53,389 nt of DNA from an uncultured bacterium (GTDB taxonomy: Bacteria; Cyanobacteriota; Vampirovibrionia; Gastranaerophilales; Gastranaerophilaceae): the NCBI GenBank assembly GCA_900551965.1, contig URYF01000004.1, forward strand, positions 1 through 53,389. The letters are read 5' to 3'. Made by a program: the position numbers and the translations under genes. Positions 33,851 to 41,352 of this stretch are shown piece by piece; within the stretch, counting starts at the first letter, position 1, and each line of letters opens with the position of its first letter. The notes beneath the pieces are model-generated. The model was not told the origin of the DNA and did not search any database. It saw only the letters and a list, made by a program, of their open reading frames with translations.

Positions 33851-34756
33851 TTATTTCCTGTCTTTATTAATAGTAATCAATTTTTCAAGATTAAATATAG
33901 ATTTTTTCTCTTGCTGTTCAATATTTTTATAGCCGAGAATATTTTCTAAATCGGTTTTAAGAGTCGGGATATCATCATATTTTTTTAATGAACCATCTAA
34001 TGTTACAGAAACATCACCGGTTTCTTCTGATACAACAAGACAAGCAGCATTACTTGATTCAGTCATACCAATTGCTGCTCTATGACGAGTTCCGTATTTC
34101 CAACTAAGCTTTGGATCATCAGTCAAAGGCAGCAGCACCCCTGCTGAAATAATTTTAGATCCGCTTATTACAACCGCACCATCATGAAGAGGGGTATTTA
34201 CATGAAAAATTGTCAACAACAATTCTGTTGACACATCAGCATTTAAAACAGTTCCAACATCGTGGTAAGTATTACTTAAATCATTTTGAAAAACTATTAA
34301 AGCTCCCGTGTGAGATTTTGATAAATATTTTACAGCCTCAATAATTTCTTTTATAACATCAATAGATTTGTTTGCTTCGTTTTTCTTATCATTTTCAAAA
34401 AGCTTTTTAAAAAAATCAATCTGTCCCAAATATCCAAGAAATCTTCTAAGTTCCGGCTGAAATATTACAATCAAACTCAAAGCAATAAGGGTTACAATAG
34501 ATCTTATAAATACACCAAGAATAGTCAAATCAACCGCAACTAAAATTTCACTCAAAATCCATAAAAATACAAGAACAACTGCACCTTTTACAAATTTTTC
34601 AGAATGAGTGTTTTTGATAAATTTTTGATAGAAAACAACTAAAATTGTCGCAATAATAACTATTTCAAAGATATTTTTCCAGCCGAAAGTATCTTTAATA
34701 TAAATATGCCAATTGCCTATGAAATTTTGAAATAACATTAATAAATTTTCTATCAT
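33851..34756 (-). CDS. cdaA: Diadenylate cyclase CdaA (DacA)
   Basis: CdaA makes c-di-AMP from two ATP at the inner membrane. Three N-terminal membrane helices (about residues 20-100) are followed by the DAC domain (about 135-275). The catalytic DGA is in LHDGAVVISG and the RHR motif in GTRHRAAIGM. The 301-aa length is normal. It overlaps the lysA stop by 4 nt (ATGA) and is followed by yitT after 3 nt. CdaR and glmM, its usual neighbours in Firmicutes, are absent here. Confidence 0.95.
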   Translation of the reverse strand: MIENLLMLFQNFIGNWHIYIKDTFGWKNIFEIVIIATILVVFYQKFIKNTHSEKFVKGAVVLVFLWILSEILVAVDLTILGVFIRSIVTLIALSLIVIFQPELRRFLGYLGQIDFFKKLFENDKKNEANKSIDVIKEIIEAVKYLSKSHTGALIVFQNDLSNTYHDVGTVLNADVSTELLLTIFHVNTPLHDGAVVISGSKIISAGVLLPLTDDPKLSWKYGTRHRAAIGMTESSNAACLVVSEETGDVSVTLDGSLKKYDDIPTLKTDLENILGYKNIEQQEKKSIFNLEKLITINKDRK

Positions 34757-36084
34757 TTTTTCAACCTGTCAGGAATTATATCGTGCGCAATTAAATCATC
34801 AAGAGTTTCTCTGTCAATAATAAGTTCGGAGTTACCGTCATTAACAAGTACCATTGCGGGTTTTCCCACTCTGTTATAATTTGAAGCCATTGAATAATTA
34901 TATGCACCGGTATTATAAACACATAAAATATCTCCGGCTGCAGGAGCAGGCAACTCAATATCTTTTATTAAAATATCACCGGACTCGCAAAATCTACCGG
35001 CAATCGTAACTTTTTCAGTTTCAGTTGTATCTTTTTTATTTGCAATTTGAGCACTGTATTCAGCCTGGTACATAGATGGACGCGGATTGTCAGCCATTCC
35101 GCCGTCAACTGCAACATATTTTGTACCGTGCGGAACCTGTTTTGAGCTGCCAATTGTATATAAAGTTACACCTGCTGTTGAAATTATACTTCTGCCCGGC
35201 TCTAAAAAGATTGTCGGAGGTTCAATATTATATTTTTCAATAACCTCATTCAATTTATTTATAATAAGTTCACCAATTTCATAAGTTGAAGGCGGAACAT
35301 CATTTTGCGTATATTTAACACCTAAGCCGCCGCCAATGTTGATTTCGTTGAGCTTAATCCCGTGTTTTTCTTCAATTCTTGAAATCTCTTTTGCCATAAT
35401 TTCAATTTCATCAGGATAAATTCCTGTTTCAAAAATTTGAGAACCGATATGAGCATGAAGTCCGTGAAGATTTATATTTGTATATTCGCTTTGAATAAGT
35501 TCAATCGCATCATCAATCTGGGTTAAATCAAACCCGAATTTTGAATCCAAATGCCCGGTTTGGATATATTCATGAGTGTGGCATTCAATTCCCGGAGTGA
35601 TTCTCAGCAAAATATCAACCGTTTTATTTTGCACTTTGGCAGCCTCATTTAATAGTGCCAATTCAAAAAAGTTATCAACCGAAATTCTCCCCACCCCTAA
35701 ATCAAGTGCAAGAGAAAGCTCATCATAAGATTTGTTATTACCGTTAAATAAAACATGGCTCATATCAACACCCGCTTTATAAACAGTATAAATCTCTCCG
35801 CCGGATACGGTATCAAATCCAAAGCCTTCCTCATCAAGAATTCTTGTAACAGCGCTTGTACAAAGAGCTTTAGAAGCATACATCATATGAGTTTTTGGAT
35901 ATTTTTCAAAAGCTTTTTTATAATCATTACAAATAGAGCGAATAGTAGCTTCATCAAGTACGTACAACGGAGTATCATATTTTTCAGCTAAACCAACAGC
36001 ATCACAGCCCCCGATTTCCAGATTACCGGCTGAATTAATCCCTGCCGTTAACGGTTTTACAAACTGATTTGTACTTGATGTCAT
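34753..36084 (-). CDS. lysA: Diaminopimelate decarboxylase
   Basis: LysA converts meso-diaminopimelate to L-lysine with PLP. The PLP lysine is in MMYASKAL (about residue 51). GGGLGVKY, EPGRSI and CESGD (about residue 370) are in order, and the late YNTGAYNYSMASNYN is typical. At 443 aa it has normal length. An AAGGAG Shine-Dalgarno precedes the ATG, and a TATAAT is 28-33 nt before that ATG. First gene of the lysA-cdaA-yitT operon. Confidence 0.96.
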   Translation of the reverse strand: MTSSTNQFVKPLTAGINSAGNLEIGGCDAVGLAEKYDTPLYVLDEATIRSICNDYKKAFEKYPKTHMMYASKALCTSAVTRILDEEGFGFDTVSGGEIYTVYKAGVDMSHVLFNGNNKSYDELSLALDLGVGRISVDNFFELALLNEAAKVQNKTVDILLRITPGIECHTHEYIQTGHLDSKFGFDLTQIDDAIELIQSEYTNINLHGLHAHIGSQIFETGIYPDEIEIMAKEISRIEEKHGIKLNEINIGGGLGVKYTQNDVPPSTYEIGELIINKLNEVIEKYNIEPPTIFLEPGRSIISTAGVTLYTIGSSKQVPHGTKYVAVDGGMADNPRPSMYQAEYSAQIANKKDTTETEKVTIAGRFCESGDILIKDIELPAPAAGDILCVYNTGAYNYSMASNYNRVGKPAMVLVNDGNSELIIDRETLDDLIAHDIIPDRLKK

Positions 36085-36162
36085 TAATTGCTCCTTCTAC
36101 TGTAATATTTATTATTATAATAGCATAATTTTATCAAAATTTATATACTGTATATTTTGTAT

Positions 36163-36486
36163 TTAATAGGAAAAATACTTATCAAAATCCACATCATCAA
36201 AGCTGCATAAAAGCCTAAAAATATCGTCATCATCATCCATTCGTTGAAAATTATATTCATTAAACTTCCAATACTTTGGATTTATACCCTTAACTCTCAC
36301 AATATCTTTTTCTTTAAGGATATTCAGCTTTTTTTTAACAATATCTACCGGAATATTAACCAATTTTGCAAGTTCAACAGCCGTAATGCCATCTTCTGAA
36401 GAGCACTTTTCAGGTGTCAGAAACATTAGTTCCAACCCTACGGATTTCAACTCTTTATCTTCTTCTATATAGTCATAATTTTCCAT
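36163..36486 (-). CDS. Small winged-helix-like protein, 107 aa
   Basis: The middle part (about residues 30-72, GITAVELAKLVNIPVDIVKK, then ILKEKDIVRVKG) reads as a winged helix-turn-helix with a beta wing, so DNA binding is likely. The C-terminal end is acidic and aromatic. Not assignable to a named family. It is a single gene between lysA and the 835-aa gene. Confidence 0.6.
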   Translation of the reverse strand: MENYDYIEEDKELKSVGLELMFLTPEKCSSEDGITAVELAKLVNIPVDIVKKKLNILKEKDIVRVKGINPKYWKFNEYNFQRMDDDDDIFRLLCSFDDVDFDKYFSY

Positions 36487-36548
36487 ACTATTATAATAAC
36501 CTAAATATATTGTCAGGATATCCTATATTTAATTTATCTTTCAAAAAA

Positions 36549-36581
36549 TAAAAAAGGTTAGATTTTATACCCTCTAACCTA
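36549..36581 (-). terminator. Intrinsic terminator of the 835-aa gene
   Basis: On the minus strand AGGTTAG (36580-36574) pairs with CTAACCT (36561-36555) and a run of U follows. It starts 28 nt after the stop codon at 36609. Confidence 0.75.
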
Positions 36582-36608
36582 AAAACTCTCATTAACCGAA
36601 TTAACATA

Positions 36609-39116
36609 TTACCCCTTAATTATCTTCTCCAGAGTTCCTCCGTTTTGGCTCAACTGAAGTCTTTGAACAGCCAAGCTGGGAATAGCCGCTGCCGGAGCAG
36701 AAACAGGCTGATTGTTATTTTGCTTGTTTCTCGGAGCAACTTCGTATGATTTTATTGAACGCTTTCCTGTTAAACGCTGCATAAAGTTATAATAACTCTT
36801 CATAAAACCTGTTGAATTATTCTGTTTTGTTTCAATATCAATAAGTTCATCTCTTGTATGAGCCTTAATCGGTGTACCTACAGATGACCTTGTAAGCATT
36901 TCACCTAATGTTGTATCAACAAGAGTTACCCAGCTCATACCCATCAAAGATGAGTTGTATTGATTTCTGAATGTTGAATTGAACAAGTCAATTAACAGTG
37001 TTTGATAGAATAATCTTGATCCTTCTTGAACAAATCTTTCTTTGAATTTAGTATTAGCACCATCTTTATCATTACCGTTTGATTTCAGCATAACCATATT
37101 GTAGTTATCTGTCATCAAGAACCAGATTGTAGCAATTGATGCTGCTGTTTTTGCAAGATTTGATAATTCCGCATTTGATACGTTTGATAATGAGTCTACG
37201 TTGAAAGCTTTTAATAAATTAACCTGAATATAATCCTGGAATTGTTCTTTTGATATACCTTTTTCACTTAAAGCTTCGGCTTTTTTACAGATTTTATCAA
37301 AACTTTTTGCTAAAACATCAATATCTTTAGCCGGACTTGATGGTTTTGCTTTTCTAAAAATACTCATTAACTTTTCATCAATCATCCAATATGGAAGAGT
37401 AATAGCATTCCACATGAATTTGAATGGCGCAATAATAAAGTTCACAAGCGGTTTGACATTGATAAATATATCTTTTAAAAATTTACTCTTAGCTTTTGGA
37501 AATAATTTAACTTTTTTATCCTGTTCTTTCAAGTCTATAATTGATTTTCCATCAACAGTTTTTAGTGCTGTCTTACCAACTTTGTCATATTTTGCAGCTA
37601 ACTCTTCAAATCCGTTGTCTTTCAATGTCTGAACAACTTTGTTAAATTTTTCTTCCTCTACGATAAACGGTTCACTTGTCAATTTTTTATACAAATCTTT
37701 AAATGGTTTAAAGATTACTTTATCTTCAAACATTTTAACTGATTTATCAAGATCTAAGTCTTTTATACCTAATTTACTATATTTTTCAGGGTCATTAATT
37801 TTTAGATTTTCAAAATATTTCATTGCAGCTTTTTTCACGGCAGGAATATTTTTTATACCTTTAATTCCGTAACCGGCTGCGATAATACCTACTGAAGCTT
37901 TTAACACTGTATCAAATGATAATAATGGTTTTTGGGCTTCTTTTGTTTTTTGTGGAGTGTTATTAGCACCTGTTGAAGATACTTGTTTGTTATCAACCGG
38001 TTTAATTTTTGCCTCGGGAGCGTGTAATTTCTCATTTTCTTTTCTGGCTTCTTCCGGAGTCAATCTTGAAATATGTTTACCGTTAGACAAACGTGAAAAC
38101 ATTTCTGTTATCAATACTGTTACCCCGGTTGTTATTACAATACCTGCTTTTGATTTATTGATAAATTTCTGGAACGCACCCATTGTAATCAATGTTAAGT
38201 AACCGCTTGTCAAAATTCTGCTGACTTCTTGTTTAAATCTGACTTTTCTTTCGTGTTCGGCAGCTTTTGAATCATCATCCATCATTCTTGACAGGTTATA
38301 AGCATCTGTTGCCAAAAAGATTGCGGGCGGAAGACCTGATACTAATCTGTTTAAAGCTCTTTCATGCTTTGTATCATAGTTACCGGATTTTGGATCAAAC
38401 ATTTTCAATTCACTTTGGAAAACACTGGATTCCATATTCTTTTCAACTTTTGCAGCAAGCTGTTCTCTTATTTCTTTGCTGACCGCTTTTGGATTAATAC
38501 CATTTTCTTTTGCATAAGCGTTTACTGCATTTTCAATTTTTGCATCTTTGTATGTAATCAATCCAACCAAAGAGTTAACTTTTGAATCTATTTTTGAACG
38601 CTGTCTGATATTTTTAAATAACGGTTTTTCAAGAGTTTTTGCTGCCCAGTTTTTTAATCCCGGAATTTTGCCCAAAAGTTCAACAATTCCATTTAGTAAA
38701 TCACCCGGTAGTATTTTAAACGGATACAAAACACCTTCCAAAGCCAGGTGAGGAATTGTCTTCTTTTTAATAACAATATTATCGCCTTCAAGTGCTATCA
38801 GTTTATTTGTTCTTGATCTATTTGTCACCGTGATATCTTCTAAAAGTTCACGTCCCATTTTACCAACATATTTATCAGTAAATTCAAAAAACTCTTTTAC
38901 GCTATATGTCCTGTCAAGCTGCTTATATAAACCTAAAGAAAGACCTTTAAAACTTAAATCTGAATGATTTGTTTTTAAAGGTCTCTTAATATCTTGATTA
39001 TTATATTGTGAATAAAAATTTGAAGTCGCTAAAGGAGCTTGTGATTTTGGGGACATGTACTCCTGCTTGTATCGTTGTTTATCTATTCGAAATTTTGTTA
39101 CACTATCTACTATCAT
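36609..39116 (-). CDS. Lineage-specific 835-aa membrane protein with N-terminal SFKG motif
   Basis: No characterised family recognised. There is no signal peptide. Near residue 55 is SDLSFKGLSLG, a short motif I associate with unknown proteins of Gastranaerophilales. Several hydrophobic segments are spread along the chain (about residues 265-280, 305-345, 400-420, 555-580, 655-680, 700-745). Long Lys-rich helical stretches and a disordered, Gln/Pro/Ala-rich end (NNNQPVSAPAAAIPSLA) are also present. I chose the ATG at 39116 because AGGTG lies about 6 nt before it; the ATG at 39134 has no ribosome site. It looks like a large multi-pass envelope protein of unknown job. Confidence 0.75.
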   Translation of the reverse strand: MIVDSVTKFRIDKQRYKQEYMSPKSQAPLATSNFYSQYNNQDIKRPLKTNHSDLSFKGLSLGLYKQLDRTYSVKEFFEFTDKYVGKMGRELLEDITVTNRSRTNKLIALEGDNIVIKKKTIPHLALEGVLYPFKILPGDLLNGIVELLGKIPGLKNWAAKTLEKPLFKNIRQRSKIDSKVNSLVGLITYKDAKIENAVNAYAKENGINPKAVSKEIREQLAAKVEKNMESSVFQSELKMFDPKSGNYDTKHERALNRLVSGLPPAIFLATDAYNLSRMMDDDSKAAEHERKVRFKQEVSRILTSGYLTLITMGAFQKFINKSKAGIVITTGVTVLITEMFSRLSNGKHISRLTPEEARKENEKLHAPEAKIKPVDNKQVSSTGANNTPQKTKEAQKPLLSFDTVLKASVGIIAAGYGIKGIKNIPAVKKAAMKYFENLKINDPEKYSKLGIKDLDLDKSVKMFEDKVIFKPFKDLYKKLTSEPFIVEEEKFNKVVQTLKDNGFEELAAKYDKVGKTALKTVDGKSIIDLKEQDKKVKLFPKAKSKFLKDIFINVKPLVNFIIAPFKFMWNAITLPYWMIDEKLMSIFRKAKPSSPAKDIDVLAKSFDKICKKAEALSEKGISKEQFQDYIQVNLLKAFNVDSLSNVSNAELSNLAKTAASIATIWFLMTDNYNMVMLKSNGNDKDGANTKFKERFVQEGSRLFYQTLLIDLFNSTFRNQYNSSLMGMSWVTLVDTTLGEMLTRSSVGTPIKAHTRDELIDIETKQNNSTGFMKSYYNFMQRLTGKRSIKSYEVAPRNKQNNNQPVSAPAAAIPSLAVQRLQLSQNGGTLEKIIKG

Positions 39117-39230
39117 TTCACACCTGTTTTTCATGTATTTTCATTCATAATAAAACAAAACACAAGTAAATTTTGCTAAAATTTTACGTAAATTTACAAT
39201 CTTAAAGAAAGATTACAATCCGACCGGTTA

Positions 39231-39259
39231 TTTACAACTTGTCAAATATACGCTATAAT
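39231..39259 (+). promoter_or_regulatory. Predicted promoter of fixC-fixX
   Basis: TTTACA (39231-39236), a 17-bp spacer and TATAAT (39254-39259) lie 17 nt before the fixC ATG. The leader is about 10 nt, just long enough for the GTAGAGG ribosome site. Confidence 0.65.
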
Positions 39260-39276
39260 GCAGGTAGAGGAACTTT

Positions 39277-40575
39277 ATGTTAAAACAGGAAAATAAAACA
39301 GATGTTATAGTAGTAGGAGCGGGACCAAGCGGAGTTGCCTGCGCAATTACTTTGGCTAGAGCCGGTAAGGAAGTTGTTCTTATTGAACGAGGAGTGTTTG
39401 CCGGAAGTAAAAATGTCTTTGGCGGAGCTATTTATACAAAAGCTACAAAAGAGATTTTTCCGAATTTTGAAACCGAAGCTCCTGTAGAAAGACGCAATAT
39501 TGAACATAATTTTGCAATTCTTGGAGAAAACGATTCCACAACTATTACCTATAGAAAACAAGATAATTCCAGCTATTCAATCATTCGTGGCAAATTTGAC
39601 CGCTGGGCTGCTAAAGAAGCTCAAAAAGAAGGAGTTTATCTTGTTGAAGAAACCGTTGTAAGAGAACTTATTAAAGATAAAAATCAAATAATCGGAGTAA
39701 AAACCGAACTTGAAGAATATTATGCAGATATTGTAATTCTTGCAGACGGGGTTAATTCACTACTTGCAAAGCAGATAGGATTAAGAAAAGACATTGACAC
39801 AAAAGATGTTGCACTAAGTGTGAAAGAAGTTATAAAACTTGATAAAGAAACAATAAATCAACGTTTCCGCTTAAAAGATGATGAAGGCTCAATAGTTGAA
39901 ATCTTTGGCGGACCGATGCTTGGTATGCTGGGACTTGGGTTTATGTACACAAATACAGATTCTGTAACAATAGGACTTGGAGTTACATTAAATGAACTTG
40001 CCGAAGCTAATTACAGACCGTTTGAACTTCTTGAACAACTAAAGCAGCACCCGACTATTGCACCGCTGCTTGAAGGCGGAATTCTTAAAGAATATTCCGC
40101 TCACTTAATTCCTGAAGGCGGATATAAAAAAATCCCAAAACTTTGTGATAACGGAGTTTTAATTGTCGGAGATGCGGCAATGCTTGTAAATAATCTTCAC
40201 TGGGAAGGAACCAACCTTGCTATGATTAGCGGAAAACTTGCCGCTAAAACAGCAATCGAAGCTTTAGATAAAGGAAATTTTTCTAAAAAAATACTTTCAA
40301 ATTATGAAAAGAAACTAAAAACTTCATTTGTCCTTAAAGATATGGAAACCTATAAAGAACTTATGGATGTGATGCATTCCAGAAAAAAAGCGTTTCTATC
40401 GTACTATATGAAAAAAATTAACGCATTTTTTGAAATGTTTACCTCCGTTGACGGAATTCCTAAAAAAGAACATTATCATAAATTTATAAAAAGCATTTTT
40501 ACAGACCGAAAAATCACAGAACTATTTAAAGATGCCTGGGCAATAATAAAACTATTATGGAGTATTTTGTTATGA
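39277..40575 (+). CDS. fixC: FixC-like electron-transfer flavoprotein:quinone oxidoreductase family flavoprotein
   Basis: This FAD protein of the FixC/ETF-QO family takes part in flavin-based electron transfer or bifurcation. The N-terminal dinucleotide-binding motif VVGAGPSGVACA (about residues 11-22), the family GGAIYTKA stretch (about 49-56) and the C-terminal FAD motif VLIVGDAAMLVN (about 290-301) with NLHWEGTNLAMISG are clear. At 432 aa it matches FixC and is shorter than mitochondrial ETF-QO because the ferredoxin domain is separate (FixX). fixA and fixB are not in the window, so the electron donor is unknown. Confidence 0.92.
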   Translation: MLKQENKTDVIVVGAGPSGVACAITLARAGKEVVLIERGVFAGSKNVFGGAIYTKATKEIFPNFETEAPVERRNIEHNFAILGENDSTTITYRKQDNSSYSIIRGKFDRWAAKEAQKEGVYLVEETVVRELIKDKNQIIGVKTELEEYYADIVILADGVNSLLAKQIGLRKDIDTKDVALSVKEVIKLDKETINQRFRLKDDEGSIVEIFGGPMLGMLGLGFMYTNTDSVTIGLGVTLNELAEANYRPFELLEQLKQHPTIAPLLEGGILKEYSAHLIPEGGYKKIPKLCDNGVLIVGDAAMLVNNLHWEGTNLAMISGKLAAKTAIEALDKGNFSKKILSNYEKKLKTSFVLKDMETYKELMDVMHSRKKAFLSYYMKKINAFFEMFTSVDGIPKKEHYHKFIKSIFTDRKITELFKDAWAIIKLLWSILL

Positions 40576-40847
40576 ATATAGATAAAAAATTATACACACT
40601 AAAATACTCTCCGGACACAGAATCCCATCTAAAGCCGGACAACGAGCAATGTAAACTTTGTGAAAGCAGAAACTGCACCTACATTTGTCCTGCTCAAGTT
40701 TACGAATGGAATGAAGAAAGACAAGAGCTGATAGTTAACTACGAAAACTGTTTAGAATGCGGAGCATGCAGAATTGCCTGCGAAAGAAAAGCTATCGACT
40801 GGCAATACCCGAAAGGAACAAAAGGCGTAACGTTTAAACAAGGATAA
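40572..40847 (+). CDS. fixX: FixX-like ferredoxin
   Basis: A 91-aa ferredoxin-like partner of FixC. The start is set at the ATG overlapping the fixC stop (ATGA), with TGGAG upstream. An ATG five codons earlier is less likely. The FixX pattern is complete: CKLCESRNCTYICPAQVY, YENCLECGACRIAC and the closing W-YPKGTKGV-FKQG. The cysteines would hold a [4Fe-4S] cluster. FixX passes electrons from FixC toward a quinone or other acceptor. Confidence 0.93.
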   Translation: MNIDKKLYTLKYSPDTESHLKPDNEQCKLCESRNCTYICPAQVYEWNEERQELIVNYENCLECGACRIACERKAIDWQYPKGTKGVTFKQG

Positions 40848-40884
40848 ATATAGTTTATTAATAATAAAAAAGGAGACTGAAAGT

Positions 40885-41262
40885 ATGAAAGAAGAGTATT
40901 CAAACCAATACAGACGCTGGTATGACAAAGATCCTGTGTTATCAGAAGCAGTAAAAACTCTGGAAGAAACAGATGACCAAACCCAAATTCGTGTAGCTTT
41001 AAATTTAATCAAAATCATTATTGAACATAATATTGAAGATGAAAAATTTGAAGCAGTTGATGATATCATAAGTGCAGTAGGTTCCGGGCTTGATGATAAT
41101 CGCCGCGGCCGCTGGTACGATATTGATACAACACTAAGAACTGCAATGAATATGCTTCAAAATTGTCCGACTGATACCCAAAAAGTTATCGCAAAAGAAA
41201 TGGCAAAAATGGTTGTTGACGCAATTAAAAAAGATGATGATGATTCTGACGAAGAAGAGTAA
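40885..41262 (+). CDS. Internally duplicated 125-aa acidic protein
   Basis: The protein consists of two similar helical units. Residues about 11-48 begin RWYDKDPVLSEAVKTL and residues about 76-112 begin RWYDIDTTLRTAMNML. Both continue with a helix ending in IKIIIEH or AKMVVDA. A very acidic tail (DDDDSDEEE) closes it. No known family. AAGGAGA precedes the ATG. It follows fixX by 37 nt and precedes a terminator, so it is probably part of the fix operon, which makes a role in assembling or docking FixCX conceivable (inference). Confidence 0.72.
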   Translation: MKEEYSNQYRRWYDKDPVLSEAVKTLEETDDQTQIRVALNLIKIIIEHNIEDEKFEAVDDIISAVGSGLDDNRRGRWYDIDTTLRTAMNMLQNCPTDTQKVIAKEMAKMVVDAIKKDDDDSDEEE

Positions 41263-41287
41263 TCTAAAAAGTTTTTAATAATACTAA

Positions 41288-41319
41288 AAGGCGCGGACAA
41301 GAAAACTTGTCCGCGCCTT
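41288..41319. terminator. Bidirectional terminator between the fix operon and gyrB
   Basis: A perfect 14-bp inverted repeat (41288-41301 with 41306-41319, core GGCGCGGACAAG) with an AAAA loop lies between two convergent genes, with U-rich sequence on both sides. Confidence 0.85.
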
Positions 41320-41352
41320 CTTCTAAAATCCCTATATTAAAATCATTATATC

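Noticed and set aside
38364..38751. Several plus-strand frames opposite the 835-aa gene
   Set aside because: Overlapping short frames with hydrophobic/aromatic bias, typical of antisense of Lys-rich coding sequence.
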